Shown here one piece after another: positions 45,283 to 54,897 of a DNA stretch of 64,000 bases. The position numbers were made by a program, and so were the translations under genes. The stretch spans positions 248,001 to 312,000 of the forward strand of contig JAQUGO010000002.1 of NCBI GenBank assembly GCA_028684065.1. Direction: 5' to 3'. Within the stretch, counting starts at the first letter, position 1, and each line of letters starts with the position of its first letter. The notes beneath the pieces were generated by a model. It worked only from the letters and a program-made list of their open reading frames with translations, was not told the origin of the DNA and made no database searches. This stretch comes from Sulfurospirillaceae bacterium. Lineage in GTDB: Bacteria > Campylobacterota > Campylobacteria > Campylobacterales > Sulfurospirillaceae.

Positions 45283-46645
45283 TCATGCTACAACCCCACA
45301 AACAATATTTTATAGAATGAAACGTTATCTCACCTTTAGTATTATCACATTTATTACTATGATTTTACCATTTATTACGATTGAAGGAAAACATATTTTT
45401 TTATTAAGTTTTGATAAAAAACAACTTCATCTATTTTTTACAACCTTTGATATGCAAGAACTTTATCTTATGCCATTTTTACTCATTCTTTTCTTTTTAG
45501 GAATCTTTTTTATGACAACTCTCGGTGGTAGAGTTTGGTGTGGCTGGGCATGCCCACAAACAATCTACCGCGTTATTTATCGTGATTTGATTCAAACATC
45601 TTTACTTAAAATTCGTAGAAGTATTCAAAACAAACAAAAGGAACCTGGTAACGAACAATTTATAAAAAGAATTATTGGTTTTCTTATATGGTCAATACTC
45701 TCTCTTTTAGCTGCAGCAAATTTTTTGTGGTATTTTATTCCACCAGAAGATTTCTTTACTTATCTCAAAGATCCTCTTGAACATAGTGTCATGTATGGAT
45801 TTTTACTTGGTATTGCTGCATTTTTAATTTATGATATCACCACACTTAAAGAAGATTTTTGTATCTACATTTGCCCTTACGCAAGAGTCCAATCTGTTTT
45901 ATTTGACGAGAATACCTTACAAACGATTTATGATGAAAAACGTGGTGGAAAAATTTATAATGATAGTGGCACTAAAATGGGAAGTAAACCTCCACTAGAA
46001 AGTGATGACTGCACAGGTTGTGAAGCTTGTGTAAGGGTATGTCCAACCCATATTGATATCCGTAAAGGTATGCAACTAGAATGTATCAATTGTTTAGAAT
46101 GTGCTGATGCTTGTACCCCTGTTATGAATAAACTAGGTAAAAAATCATTAATCACATGGACAAGCTCTAACGAAATAGAAGCTGGGCTGAAAACAAAATA
46201 TATAAGATTTCGCACTATTGCCTATGGAATTGCACTTTCATTAGCCTTGCTTGGATTATTTTTAATGGGTAGCACAAAAGAATATATGCTTCTTAATATC
46301 AATCGGACGAGTGAGTTGTATACCATTCAAGACGATGGGAAAACAGTTGAAAATGTTTATACTTTCCTATTCCAAAATACGGATTCTAAAGATCATACCT
46401 ATTATTTTGAACTTTCTAACGGTGATATTAAAATTCAAAAACCAACAGAACCTTTTTTACTCAATGCTGGTGCTAAAATGAAAAAAGTAGTTATTTTATC
46501 TGCTATTCCTAGCACCATTAAAGAAGAAGGCGAAGACCTCCCTATTATTGTCAAGGCCTATGCTACTGATGCAAAAGAAAAAATTGTTGTTACACGTAAA
46601 ACAATTTTTATTTATCCTAAAAAAAGTGATTTTAAGAAACAATAA
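45272..46645 (+). CDS. ccoG: Cytochrome c oxidase accessory protein CcoG (FixG)
   Basis: 457 residues with about five membrane spans, a WCGWACPQT motif (Cys90, Cys94), two 4Fe-4S clusters (C247-C250-C253-C257 and C271-C274-C277-C281), and a C-terminal Ig-like domain (about 345-457). It helps reduce copper for assembly of cbb3-type oxidase. The ATG at 45272 has AAGGAA 7 nt upstream. No other cco genes are near, so it is orphaned from its usual operon. Ends in a strong terminator. Confidence 0.93.
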   Translation: MHCNHATTPQTIFYRMKRYLTFSIITFITMILPFITIEGKHIFLLSFDKKQLHLFFTTFDMQELYLMPFLLILFFLGIFFMTTLGGRVWCGWACPQTIYRVIYRDLIQTSLLKIRRSIQNKQKEPGNEQFIKRIIGFLIWSILSLLAAANFLWYFIPPEDFFTYLKDPLEHSVMYGFLLGIAAFLIYDITTLKEDFCIYICPYARVQSVLFDENTLQTIYDEKRGGKIYNDSGTKMGSKPPLESDDCTGCEACVRVCPTHIDIRKGMQLECINCLECADACTPVMNKLGKKSLITWTSSNEIEAGLKTKYIRFRTIAYGIALSLALLGLFLMGSTKEYMLLNINRTSELYTIQDDGKTVENVYTFLFQNTDSKDHTYYFELSNGDIKIQKPTEPFLLNAGAKMKKVVILSAIPSTIKEEGEDLPIIVKAYATDAKEKIVVTRKTIFIYPKKSDFKKQ

Positions 46646-46661
46646 GACTTCTTCACAACGA

Positions 46662-46696
46662 GTGCATTATGAAAAATTCTCATAATGCACTTTTTT
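46662..46696 (+). terminator. Terminator of ccoG
   Basis: 11-bp perfect stem (46662-46672 with 46680-46690), 7-nt loop, then TTTTTT (46691-46696). Confidence 0.85.
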
Positions 46697-46709
46697 GAAA
46701 GATATTACA

Positions 46710-47114
46710 ATGCCACCTATCCTTAAAATACTTTTTTACTTACTTTTACTATTTGGGTTAGAAGGCTGTGATGATTTTATAAGTAGTAAAAAATATACTG
46801 ATTCTTTTACTCTAGATAAGCCATTTGCATTGCATGTTGATACTATGTTACCCTATTCTCTCATAGAAAAAAGTTTTTACGCTCATGGTTTTCTTATTGA
46901 TGCGACAAGCCAACTCAATGTTAACGTTACCACTAATTCTGAAGCACAATATTGTTCACTCAGCGCTTCAACTTCTGTTCAAGAAAACTTTATACGTATA
47001 TCTATCGTTAAAAATAATAAAGAGATATATCGTATTCAATGCAATCAAAAAGAAGAAATCACTTCAAAGACAATTGAAAAAATAGTTAAAAAATTAAAAG
47101 AAGATTTAAATTAA
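46710..47114 (+). CDS. Small lipoprotein-like exported protein
   Basis: 134 residues from ATG 46710; an in-frame TTG at 46695 lies in the T-run of the ccoG terminator and is less likely. Hydrophobic N-terminus ending LFGLEGC (Cys20) looks like a lipobox, though Glu at -2 is unusual. The body has a VNVTTNSEAQYCSL strand region and a charged end. It begins 13 bp past a strong terminator with no clear promoter. Function unknown. Confidence 0.65.
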   Translation: MPPILKILFYLLLLFGLEGCDDFISSKKYTDSFTLDKPFALHVDTMLPYSLIEKSFYAHGFLIDATSQLNVNVTTNSEAQYCSLSASTSVQENFIRISIVKNNKEIYRIQCNQKEEITSKTIEKIVKKLKEDLN

Positions 47115-47119
47115 AGGAG

Positions 47120-47149
47120 AATGACAAAGGTTCTATAACCTTTGTCATT
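47120..47149. terminator. Strong hairpin between convergent genes
   Basis: 13-bp perfect stem (47120-47132 with 47137-47149) and a CTAT loop, lying between the lipoprotein and rplT stops. No long U-tract on either strand; may act by stem strength or as an mRNA end. Confidence 0.6.
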
Positions 47150-47169
47150 GTAGACAATAATTGTTTATA

Positions 47170-47523
47170 TTAAAGTGCGGCTTTCGCTTGCTTCACTACT
47201 ACGCTAAATGCTTCAGGGTCATGCATAGCCATATCTGCAAGGATTTTTCGATCCAAATTGATGTTTGCTTTATTCAAAGCGTTAATAAAGCGAGAATAGC
47301 TAATATCGTTTAGTCTACAAGCAGCATTAATTCTTGTAATCCAAAGTCTTCTAAAATCTCTTTTTTTCTGTCTTCTATCTCTAAAAGCATAAACGAGACT
47401 TCGTTCTAATTGCTCTTTTGCTTTTCTAAAGTGTTTTCTTCTTCCACTAAAGAAACCTCTCGCCATTTTTAAAATTTTCTTATGACGTCTTCTTCGGACG
47501 ATACCTGTTTTTACTCTTGCCAT
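47170..47523 (-). CDS. rplT: 50S ribosomal protein L20
   Basis: 117 residues, standard length: basic N-terminal tail [23 protein letters not shown] and [20 protein letters not shown]. Essential early binder of 23S rRNA. Last gene of the thrS-infC-rpmI-rplT run. In other bacteria L20 represses this operon by binding the leader; hairpins suited to that are seen in the spacers. Confidence 0.97.
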   Translation of the reverse strand: MARVKTGIVRRRRHKKILKMARGFFSGRRKHFRKAKEQLERSLVYAFRDRRQKKRDFRRLWITRINAACRLNDISYSRFINALNKANINLDRKILADMAMHDPEAFSVVVKQAKAAL

Positions 47524-47632
47524 TGTGTCTCCTTGACCAATAATAATGTCGGTGTCCCTAAGGGGAACTTGCCCTCATGTGAGGGGAACATTGCAACTTA
47601 ATATAAATGACTTTCGTCAAAAACTTTTTAAA
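47524..47632 (-). promoter_or_regulatory. rpmI-rplT spacer with GC-rich hairpins
   Basis: 109-bp spacer unusually long for a ribosomal operon. Plus-strand arms CCCTC (47572-47576) and GAGGG (47581-47585) form a tetraloop hairpin, and a second TCCC-CTTA-GGGA hairpin lies at 47553-47565. The sequence around them is otherwise AT-rich. Could be an L20 binding site or processing signal. GGAGAC is the rplT ribosome site. Confidence 0.4.
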
Positions 47633-47827
47633 CTAAGCCTTACAAAGCATTAATTTAACTGATTTCTCATCACGAGCATCTACTACTTTAGATTCTTTCA
47701 ACCCACGCATTCGTTTCGTTGGTTTTTTAGTAAGAATATGACTTCTAAAAGCTGCGCCTCTTCGAATTTTGTTCTTACTGCTTCTAAAACGTTTAGCTGC
47801 ACCGCGTACCGTTTTCATTTTCGGCAT
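47633..47827 (-). CDS. rpmI: 50S ribosomal protein L35
   Basis: 64 residues; [20 protein letters not shown] and a [14 protein letters not shown] core typical of L35. Between infC and rplT, the standard order. Confidence 0.97.
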   Translation of the reverse strand: MPKMKTVRGAAKRFRSSKNKIRRGAAFRSHILTKKPTKRMRGLKESKVVDARDEKSVKLMLCKA

Positions 47828-47939
47828 GCTGTCTCCTTTAGTATACGTCTATTTAAGTGGGATTGACCCCTCTTAGGAATAGAGGGGCTTATTGTATCTA
47901 AATTTTTCTTAGATTGGATTAAAATGAAGAAACTTTATG
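47828..47939 (-). promoter_or_regulatory. infC-rpmI spacer with GC-rich hairpin
   Basis: 112-bp spacer with a 7-bp perfect hairpin (CCCCTCT at 47867-47873, AGAGGGG at 47881-47887, 7-nt loop). The CCCCTC stem resembles that in the next spacer, as if both carried copies of a protein-binding element. The rpmI ribosome site is AAAGGAGA. Confidence 0.45.
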
Positions 47940-48455
47940 CTACTTTTTAGGGGTAACGAGCATATTAATATATCTTCCTTCTAACTTAGGAGTTTTTTCA
48001 CGTTCTGCTATATCTTCCAAAAGTGGCCACAAGTTTTCTAGCACTTGCTCCCCAGCTTCTGGAGTGGACATCTCACGACCGCGCAAGAACACTCTAAAGC
48101 GTACATGTTTACCTTCTTCAAGGAATTCTCTGGCATGTTTCACTTTATAGCTAATGTCATTTTGAGCAATCTTCACAGAAAGTTTAATCTCTTTAATTTC
48201 GATTATTTTCTGATTCTTTTTTGCCTCTTTGATCTTTTTTTCTTGCTGGTATTTGAATTTACCATAATTCATAATTTTACAAACTGGTGGGTTTGCATCA
48301 GGGGCGATCAATACTAAATCAAGTCCAAGTTCATCGGCTTTTGCTAAAGCCTCTTTTCGAGATATGATACCATATTGGGTTCCATCATCACCGAGACACC
48401 TCACTTCGTTCGCTCTGATATCCTCATTAAGCATTACGTCTTTGTCTTTACTCAA
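47940..48455 (-). CDS. infC: Translation initiation factor IF-3
   Basis: 171 residues: N-domain [23 protein letters not shown], linker, and C-domain with [18 protein letters not shown] and [10 protein letters not shown]. The start is TTG at 48455, overlapping the thrS stop (TTTTGAG), with GAGGT 6 nt upstream; an ATG at 48434 would remove conserved residues. Non-AUG starts are usual for infC and let IF-3 limit its own synthesis; most species use AUU. Confidence 0.95.
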   Translation of the reverse strand: MSKDKDVMLNEDIRANEVRCLGDDGTQYGIISRKEALAKADELGLDLVLIAPDANPPVCKIMNYGKFKYQQEKKIKEAKKNQKIIEIKEIKLSVKIAQNDISYKVKHAREFLEEGKHVRFRVFLRGREMSTPEAGEQVLENLWPLLEDIAEREKTPKLEGRYINMLVTPKK

Positions 48456-50269
48456 AAGTGTACCTCACTAAGTTTCTCCTTTAATTTTAATAATAACGCG
48501 TCTTTTGTTAGATTATACTGTGTTCTTTCTCTTCTGTCCCTTACGGCAACACTTTTTTGTTCAACTTCTGCGTCACCGAGAACTAAAATCACCGGAACCC
48601 GCATTGTTTCAGCATTCCTAATGCGCTTATTGAGACTTTCATTTTTTGATGAAATCTCCACATCAATACCCTCGCCCATTAATTCGTTTGCCAACTCTTT
48701 GGCATAGGCCAAATGAGCATCTCCAATAGGCACAATAACCACTTGCGTAGGGGCGATAAAGAATGGAAACTCTCCAGCGGTATGCTCAATCAAGATTCCA
48801 ATAAAACGCTCAAATGAACCCAAAATTGCACGATGCAACATAACAGGACGGGCATGCTCATTATTGGCATCTACATAAGAGATGTCAAAACGCTCAGGTA
48901 AATTAAAATCTACTTGTATTGTACCACATTGCCATTTTCGCTTTAAAGCGTCTGTGATTTTGATATCAATTTTTGGACCATAAAATGCTCCACCACCTTC
49001 ATCAATACCATAATGTATACCATTTTCATCTAAAGCGTTTTTAAGCCCTTCTGTTGCTGCAATCCAATAAGCTTCATCGCCGATTGACTTAACAGGTCTG
49101 GTTGAAATTTCCATTTCATACTTAAATCCAAATGTGTTCATAATAGAATCGACAAAACTCAAAATTTCTATAACATTTTCTTTAATCTGATCAGGTGTAC
49201 AAAAAATATGTGCATCATCTTGTGTAAATTCACGCACACGGAATAGCCCATGTAACACACCGCTTTTTTCATGACGATGAACAACACCATATTCAAAAAA
49301 TTTGAGTGGTAAGTCGCGATAACTTCTGACCTCGTTTTGAAATACTTTAATATGTCCCAAACAGTTCATAGGTTTGATACCGTATTCTGCTTCATCAATT
49401 ACGGTAAAGTACATATTTTCGCCATAATTTTCGTAATGTCCACTAACTTTCCATGCATCTGATTTTAAAATTTCAGGACCACGAACAGGCTGATAACCTC
49501 GTTTACGATGCGCTTTGAAAAGCAACTGTTCTAATTTTGAGCGAAGTCTTCCACCATTTGGCAACCAAATAGGAAGCCCTGCTCCGACTTCATCATCAAA
49601 GGTAAAGAGCTTAAGTTCATTACCAATTTTACGATGGTCACGCTTTTTTGCTTCTTCAATCATCGTCACATAATCTTTGAGACTTTCTTTATCAGCAAAC
49701 GCTATTCCATAGATACGTGTTAACATTTCACGTTTTTCATCGCCACCTAAATAAGCCCCAGCTACTTTAGTTAGTTTAAAAAATCGTAAATATCTCGTAT
49801 TAGGGACATGAGGTCCACGACATAAATCTTCAAAATCACCTTGCTTATAAACAGAGACTTCGCCTTCAGGAATGCGTAAAAGCACCTCTTGTTTCAAATC
49901 ATCGTGTGCAAAACGTTTGCTTACGTCTATTTTTGTGGTTGTGATTTTTTCTATTGGAAGTTTTGCATTGGCAAGTTCCGCCATCTTTTTTTCAATCTCT
50001 TTAAGATCATCATCACCTATTTTTTCACCCACACGAAAATCATAATAAAAGCCATCTTCAATGACTGGACCAACAAAAAACTGTGCATCTTTATACAAGG
50101 CTTTAATCGCTTGTGCCATCAAATGCGCACATGAATGTCGAATGACTTCGAGCGATTCTTTCGAATTGTTAAAAAGTACAGTATTGGCATACGTAGAAGA
50201 AGAGGCTGTTGCAGTTTGCGTGTCGATGATAAGATTGCCATCTTTATAGGCTATCACTTCATTCATCAT
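48452..50269 (-). CDS. thrS: Threonyl-tRNA synthetase
   Basis: 605 residues from ATG 50269 (AAGG 7 nt upstream). Editing domain HxxxH is in RHSCAHLMA (H45, H49), followed by [11 protein letters not shown], the catalytic core ([11 protein letters not shown] zinc Cys) and an anticodon-binding C-terminus ([14 protein letters not shown]). Only ~38 residues precede the editing domain, so the usual N-terminal TGS domain is missing, as in relatives. An open frame running upstream to 50401 is only read-through of the tRNA-Val gene. Confidence 0.96.
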   Translation of the reverse strand: MMNEVIAYKDGNLIIDTQTATASSSTYANTVLFNNSKESLEVIRHSCAHLMAQAIKALYKDAQFFVGPVIEDGFYYDFRVGEKIGDDDLKEIEKKMAELANAKLPIEKITTTKIDVSKRFAHDDLKQEVLLRIPEGEVSVYKQGDFEDLCRGPHVPNTRYLRFFKLTKVAGAYLGGDEKREMLTRIYGIAFADKESLKDYVTMIEEAKKRDHRKIGNELKLFTFDDEVGAGLPIWLPNGGRLRSKLEQLLFKAHRKRGYQPVRGPEILKSDAWKVSGHYENYGENMYFTVIDEAEYGIKPMNCLGHIKVFQNEVRSYRDLPLKFFEYGVVHRHEKSGVLHGLFRVREFTQDDAHIFCTPDQIKENVIEILSFVDSIMNTFGFKYEMEISTRPVKSIGDEAYWIAATEGLKNALDENGIHYGIDEGGGAFYGPKIDIKITDALKRKWQCGTIQVDFNLPERFDISYVDANNEHARPVMLHRAILGSFERFIGILIEHTAGEFPFFIAPTQVVIVPIGDAHLAYAKELANELMGEGIDVEISSKNESLNKRIRNAETMRVPVILVLGDAEVEQKSVAVRDRRERTQYNLTKDALLLKLKEKLSEVHF

Positions 50270-50321
50270 ATAGTATCCTTTTACTTGTATGAACTTCCAA
50301 ACCAACGGAAGAACAAAAAAA

Positions 50322-50397
50322 TGGTGGTCGCGAGAGGATTCGAACCTCCGACCACTACCTTGTCGAGGTAGTGCTCTACCAACTGAGCTACGCGGCC
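50322..50397 (-). tRNA. tRNA-Val (anticodon GAC)
   Basis: 76 nt with encoded CCA. Arms read: D stem GCTC/GAGC, anticodon stem CTACC/GGTAG, T stem GGAGG/CCTCT with loop TTCGAAT. The anticodon loop is TCGACAA, giving GAC (Val). Two oddities: position 33 is C, not the near-universal U; and the acceptor stem has a C3-A70 mismatch (GGCCGCG against CGCGACC). Discriminator is A, as for valine. It lies 52 bp upstream of thrS with a TATAAT at 50422-50417. Confidence 0.93.
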
Positions 50398-50416
50398 ACA
50401 CAAATTAAGAGCTGAG

Positions 50417-50422
50417 ATTATA
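50417..50422 (-). promoter_or_regulatory. -10 element of the tRNA-Val/thrS transcript
   Basis: TATAAT on the minus strand preceded by GG, 19 bp before the tRNA 5' end. Confidence 0.65.
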
Positions 50423-50477
50423 CCAAAAAAAAATAAAAAAACAATAGTTTTAATATTTTTTCTTTTTAAATTGACAT

Positions 50478-50924
50478 TTAGCCTATTTTTTCTTTTTTCC
50501 AAGAAAGATAAAGAATCATTACTACACCACAGTCTATCATCACATCTGCAAAATTAAAGACCGCAAATTCAAATCCATAATGCCAAAAAAAATAATCTAC
50601 AACACCGCCATGGATAAAACGATCATAAACATTACTAAGCCCCGCGCCTATAATAATTCCTGCCGGCAAGCTATATTTTTGAAAACTTTCTTTGTGGCGT
50701 AGAAGATATACAAAAATGCCAACCATAAGAGCTAATTGTATATATTTAAGGTCCCCTTCTAAAAAAGCAAGCATCGAAAAAGCTACACCTTTATTAAAAG
50801 TAAGAATTAAAGAGAAAAAATCACCATACCAGCGAAATCCTTCTAAAAAGAGTGCTTTGATACTTTGGTCTATTAGAAAAATACCAATAAGTGTACTACT
50901 AAAAAGAATAAGCGCTTTATTCAT
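50478..50924 (-). CDS. lspA: Lipoprotein signal peptidase (signal peptidase II)
   Basis: 148 residues, four membrane spans. Family motifs: FNKGVAFSM (about 43-51), [19 protein letters not shown] (Asp catalytic) and FNFADVMID (second Asp). Cleaves signal peptides of the lipoproteins, several of which are encoded in this window. It overlaps glmM by 8 bp, as in related genomes. Confidence 0.95.
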   Translation of the reverse strand: MNKALILFSSTLIGIFLIDQSIKALFLEGFRWYGDFFSLILTFNKGVAFSMLAFLEGDLKYIQLALMVGIFVYLLRHKESFQKYSLPAGIIIGAGLSNVYDRFIHGGVVDYFFWHYGFEFAVFNFADVMIDCGVVMILYLSWKKEKIG

Positions 50925-52257
50925 TCAAAGCGCTTTTTAATAATTTTACAACTTTATCAAGTTTTTCTTCTAACAATTGCTCATCTTGACCCTCAAGCAA
51001 AATGCGCAATAAATTTTCTGTTCCAGAATAACGAATTAATACACGGATATGCTGTTTCTCAATTTCTTGAACTAAATCGCAATACCCTTTAATTTCTTCT
51101 AATGGAATTTTATTTTCAACTTTAAGATTTTGTTGAAGTTGCGGATAGAGTTCAAAGGCATTAAAGAGTTGACTCACTTTTTGTTTTTCTGTAAGCAAAC
51201 AGTGCATAACAGCAAGAGCAGCAACTAACGCATCGCCTGTTTTAGCAAAATCAGAGAGAATAATATGCCCACTCTGCTCTCCACCAAAGTTAATATTTTC
51301 CCGATATAAAGCCTCTAAAACGTTTTTATCACCTACATCACAACGAAATGTTTTAATTCCATGCTGTGCCAAATAATCTTCTAACGCTTGATTGCTCATA
51401 ACAGTAACACACGTTGCATTGTTTGTGAGTGCCTTTTTACTTTTTAAAAAGCTCGCAAGTTTCCCTAAAAGCTTATCACCGTGAATTGGATTACCTTTTT
51501 CATCGACCACAACCAATCTATCAGCATCACCATCAAAGGCAAAACCAACATCAGCTCTTAATCTCCTAACTTCTTGACCTAACTCTTCAGGATGCAAAGC
51601 TCCACAATTCAAATTAATATTACTTCCGTTAGGTTCATTATTGATGATAATAACATCTGCACCCAACTCATTAAAAATAGTTGGTGCAACTTTGTATGCA
51701 GCACCATTAGCCGTATCTAAAACAATACGAAGACCTTTGAGTGTGAGATTTTTGGGTAATGAGTTTTTGATTTGAACGATATAACGCCCAATAACATCAT
51801 CAATACGCTTTGATCGTCCAATATCAAACTCTGTTTTTTGATTTTTTTCAATCAACTCATCATCAAAATAAATTTTTTCTATCTCTGCTTCTTCGGTTTC
51901 ACCTAATTTATTACCAAATGAATCAAAAAATTTAATACCATTATCAAAATAAGGGTTATGTGATGCGCTAATCATAATTCCCGCATCACAACGCATATCC
52001 TCTGTTAAAAAGGCAATGGCAGGTGTTGGCATAGGCCCAATTTGTCTGACATCATAGCCCACGGCCGTTAAGCCGGAAACAATGGCATTCTCTATCATAT
52101 ATCCACTACGTCTCGTATCTTTGCCCACTAAAATTTTATTGGTTATAGAATTTTTCCGAAAATAAATTCCTGCGGCCATGGCCAAACGCATTGCCATAAA
52201 AGCGCTTAGTTTTTTACCTGCTTTCCCTCTTACCCCATCGGTTCCAAAAAGTTTCAT
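50917..52257 (-). CDS. glmM: Phosphoglucosamine mutase
   Basis: 446 residues. GTDGVRG at the start (5-11), catalytic Ser99 in SASHNP (97-102), metal site DGDADR and sugar loop GGEQSGH. Interconverts glucosamine-6-P and glucosamine-1-P for peptidoglycan and LPS precursors. First gene of glmM-lspA. Confidence 0.96.
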   Translation of the reverse strand: MKLFGTDGVRGKAGKKLSAFMAMRLAMAAGIYFRKNSITNKILVGKDTRRSGYMIENAIVSGLTAVGYDVRQIGPMPTPAIAFLTEDMRCDAGIMISASHNPYFDNGIKFFDSFGNKLGETEEAEIEKIYFDDELIEKNQKTEFDIGRSKRIDDVIGRYIVQIKNSLPKNLTLKGLRIVLDTANGAAYKVAPTIFNELGADVIIINNEPNGSNINLNCGALHPEELGQEVRRLRADVGFAFDGDADRLVVVDEKGNPIHGDKLLGKLASFLKSKKALTNNATCVTVMSNQALEDYLAQHGIKTFRCDVGDKNVLEALYRENINFGGEQSGHIILSDFAKTGDALVAALAVMHCLLTEKQKVSQLFNAFELYPQLQQNLKVENKIPLEEIKGYCDLVQEIEKQHIRVLIRYSGTENLLRILLEGQDEQLLEEKLDKVVKLLKSALNE

Positions 52258-52338
52258 TTTTTTTCCTAATTACTTTAAACTTATGAAGAAATTGTAACAA
52301 AACTTTACTAATTCTTTACATGCAAAAGCATTCCCAGA

Positions 52339-52356
52339 TATAATTCAAGGTATAAT
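52339..52356 (+). promoter_or_regulatory. Tandem -10 elements for the DUF6394-like gene
   Basis: Two TATAAT hexamers (52339-52344, 52351-52356) 12 bp apart, upstream of the ATG at 52390; ACAAGGGA precedes the gene. Confidence 0.5.
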
Positions 52357-52389
52357 AATCATAGACATCAATAGAACAAGGGATATACG

Positions 52390-52767
52390 ATGAATTTAGA
52401 CAAAGTAATTTCAGGGTTTTTTATTATCCTCGCGATGACACTTAACTTTGGTTTTTTTTATGGAGACATCACTTCTTTAGAACTACATAGCAAATACGAA
52501 CTTTTTGCAGCCCTTATCGTCAACATTATCGCTACGACCCTCAAAATTGGGGATAAAACACAATTAGGCTCTGTTCTTTTGGCTACCAGTTTGGTCGCAG
52601 ATATTCAACTTATTGGCTCTGCAACGTTATGGACTATCGCTGAGTATGCTTATACGGTCGATAAAGAAATAGCCTCTATTATTATAAGTCTTAGTGGCGG
52701 TGCCCTTTTAGCGAATATTACCAGTGTTTTCCTCTATGTAGGAGATACACTCAAGTCAAAAAGATAA
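52390..52767 (+). CDS. Small conserved membrane protein (DUF6394-like)
   Basis: 125 residues with four membrane spans: about 5-25, 33-52, 62-82 and 92-115. Consistent with the epsilon-specific DUF6394 family. It lies 6 bp before the K+ channel gene, so the two are probably co-transcribed and may act together. Confidence 0.72.
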   Translation: MNLDKVISGFFIILAMTLNFGFFYGDITSLELHSKYELFAALIVNIIATTLKIGDKTQLGSVLLATSLVADIQLIGSATLWTIAEYAYTVDKEIASIIISLSGGALLANITSVFLYVGDTLKSKR

Positions 52768-52773
52768 GCAACT

Positions 52774-54480
52774 GTGAAGCATAGCTCGTTATGGATAATC
52801 ATGCAACGTATGCGTGCACCTTTTTTGGTGCTTATTGTAACCTATACGATTTCTATTATAGGCTTATTAATTATTGATGGTGTTGACAACAATGGCAATA
52901 TTTACCATATGTCTATTTTTGATGCTTTTTACTTTGTTTCGTACACAGCTACGACAATTGGATTTGGTGAATCTCCTTTTGCCTTTACGTATACACAACG
53001 TATTTGGGTATCAATTTCCATCTATTTTAGCGTTATTGGTTGGCTCTATAGTATCGGTACGATTATTACATTATTGCAAGATAAACTCTTTTTGCAAGAA
53101 GTGGAGAAAGCACGATTTAGAAGACATATCAAATACCTCAAAAAAAAATACCTTCTTATTTTAGGCTACAACGCAATTACCAGTGAAATTATTAAAAAGG
53201 CTAATCAATACGACTTGCGCGCTGTTGTTATTGAAAAAGATGAGCAAAAAAGAGAAAAACTTCTGCTCGAAAACTTTACACCGCCAGTATATTGTCTCAA
53301 CGCAGATGTTCATAATCCTAAAGCCTTAGAGATGGCTGGTATAAAATCTATGTATTGCAAAGCAATTATCAGTCTTTTTCAGAATGACGCTCTTAATCTT
53401 AGGATTGCGCTCACATCAAAAATTTTAAACCCCAATATTACTATGGCCATTAAATCAACGACTAAAAATCAAACTGAAAATTTGTCTGATCTGGGTGTTC
53501 AAATTATTGAAAATCCCTTTGAAATTATTGCTGAGCAAATTAATATGGCTATTAACACCCCTTATTCATTACGATTAGTTCGTTGGATTTATGGTCTTTG
53601 CAATCTTTATGACCCCTTGCGTACTTTGCCTGCAGGAAAATACATCGTCTGCGGGTATGGAAGAATGGGACAAAGTATTTATGAAACGCTTAAAGAAAAT
53701 CATTTTGAAATTATATTCATTGAACTTGATGGGAATAAAGCAAAACTACTTTCTCCTCTTGAGAGAAGTACCATTCATATTGGAGATGGCGATGATAAGA
53801 TAATGCTTACTGAATTAGGCATTAAAGAATGTGTTGCCATTATTGCGGGAACTGATGATGATACAACGAACCTTTCTATCTTAGCCACAGCTAAAAAATT
53901 AAATCCTAATATTATTACTATTGCACGTCAAAATGAAATGGAAGATTTTTCTATCTTTGAAAATTCAAATATCCATACCATCTTTATTCCCGCCAAAACA
54001 TTGATTAACAAAACTGTCAATGCGATTATGAATCCTGTTGTGGATATTTTCATTAGGAATATTACAGTTCTTGGAGAACAAAATATTATTTCGCTTACTA
54101 AGCAACTCTTAGAAATTGATTTGCATCCTATTCTATTTACGTTGAAAATCGATGAACTACAAGCCCCTATTATTTTGGAATATCTTGAAAAAGAGGCAAT
54201 AACTCTAGGTCTGCTAAGAACATCCCTCAAAAATAGAAAAGGCACTAATAACCTTGTAACATTAATGCGCATTCGCAATAAAGAGATTACTTTTCTTCCA
54301 GAATGGGATAGTCCTATACATCAAGATGATCTTTTTTTATTTGCAGGTGATGTAAATGCACAAGATCATCTTGAGTATATTGTCAATAATATTCATGAGT
54401 TTCATTATGCATTTTATGGTCAAGAAAAAAGTATTCTTACACCTTTTTTTAAAAATACGCCAAATAAGCATTCATTGTAA
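52774..54480 (+). CDS. Potassium channel with tandem RCK domains
   Basis: 568 residues from a GTG start. Two membrane spans flank a pore with filter TTIGFGE (60-66) in place of TVGYGD, as in Helicobacter HpKchA. Two RCK/TrkA-N units follow: the first (about 120-250) has a degenerate LILGYN nucleotide motif, the second (about 285-410) a full VCGYGRMGQSIYE and a TDDDTTNLSI. A C-terminal TrkA-C-like region ends the protein. Role in K+ homeostasis is expected. Confidence 0.88.
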   Translation: MKHSSLWIIMQRMRAPFLVLIVTYTISIIGLLIIDGVDNNGNIYHMSIFDAFYFVSYTATTIGFGESPFAFTYTQRIWVSISIYFSVIGWLYSIGTIITLLQDKLFLQEVEKARFRRHIKYLKKKYLLILGYNAITSEIIKKANQYDLRAVVIEKDEQKREKLLLENFTPPVYCLNADVHNPKALEMAGIKSMYCKAIISLFQNDALNLRIALTSKILNPNITMAIKSTTKNQTENLSDLGVQIIENPFEIIAEQINMAINTPYSLRLVRWIYGLCNLYDPLRTLPAGKYIVCGYGRMGQSIYETLKENHFEIIFIELDGNKAKLLSPLERSTIHIGDGDDKIMLTELGIKECVAIIAGTDDDTTNLSILATAKKLNPNIITIARQNEMEDFSIFENSNIHTIFIPAKTLINKTVNAIMNPVVDIFIRNITVLGEQNIISLTKQLLEIDLHPILFTLKIDELQAPIILEYLEKEAITLGLLRTSLKNRKGTNNLVTLMRIRNKEITFLPEWDSPIHQDDLFLFAGDVNAQDHLEYIVNNIHEFHYAFYGQEKSILTPFFKNTPNKHSL

Positions 54481-54554
54481 GCCATAAAAGCCGTTATAAT
54501 GCTTTTTTATTTTAAAATGTGCTTAAAATAAGTTTTATTTAATATTACTTTTTA

Positions 54555-54560
54555 TATAAT
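54555..54560 (+). promoter_or_regulatory. -10 element of rpsT
   Basis: TATAAT 33 bp before the rpsT ATG with T-rich upstream sequence. Confidence 0.6.
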
Positions 54561-54592
54561 CTACGCCTAAATTTAAATTGAAAGGCTTATCT

Positions 54593-54868
54593 ATGGCAAA
54601 TCACAAGTCAGCAGAAAAGCGTATTAGACAAACAAAAAAACGCACAGAAAGAAATAGATTTTATAAAACTAGAATCAAAAATCTTACAAGAGCGGTAAAA
54701 GAAGCAGTTGAAGCTGGCGATGCAGCAGCAGCTGAGTTGGCATTGAAAAATGTGAACAAAAACTTCCACTCTTATTCAAGCAAAGGTATTTTAGCAAAAA
54801 ATACAGCTGCAAGACGTGTTAGTCGCTTGTCTAAAATGGTCCATACGCTAGGTAATGTTGCTGCTTAA
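54593..54868 (+). CDS. rpsT: 30S ribosomal protein S20
   Basis: 91 residues from ATG 54593 (AAAGG upstream; an in-frame TTG at 54578 is rejected). Starts [20 protein letters not shown], then alternating basic and alanine-rich helices. Followed by prfA after 29 bp, the order seen in Campylobacter. Confidence 0.97.
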   Translation: MANHKSAEKRIRQTKKRTERNRFYKTRIKNLTRAVKEAVEAGDAAAAELALKNVNKNFHSYSSKGILAKNTAARRVSRLSKMVHTLGNVAA

Positions 54869-54897
54869 GTGCGGCAACACTCCTCTATCATCCCTGC

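Noticed and set aside
50270-50401. N-terminal extension of thrS
   Set aside because: The extra residues are translated tRNA-Val and spacer; ATG 50269 has a ribosome site and matches the family start.
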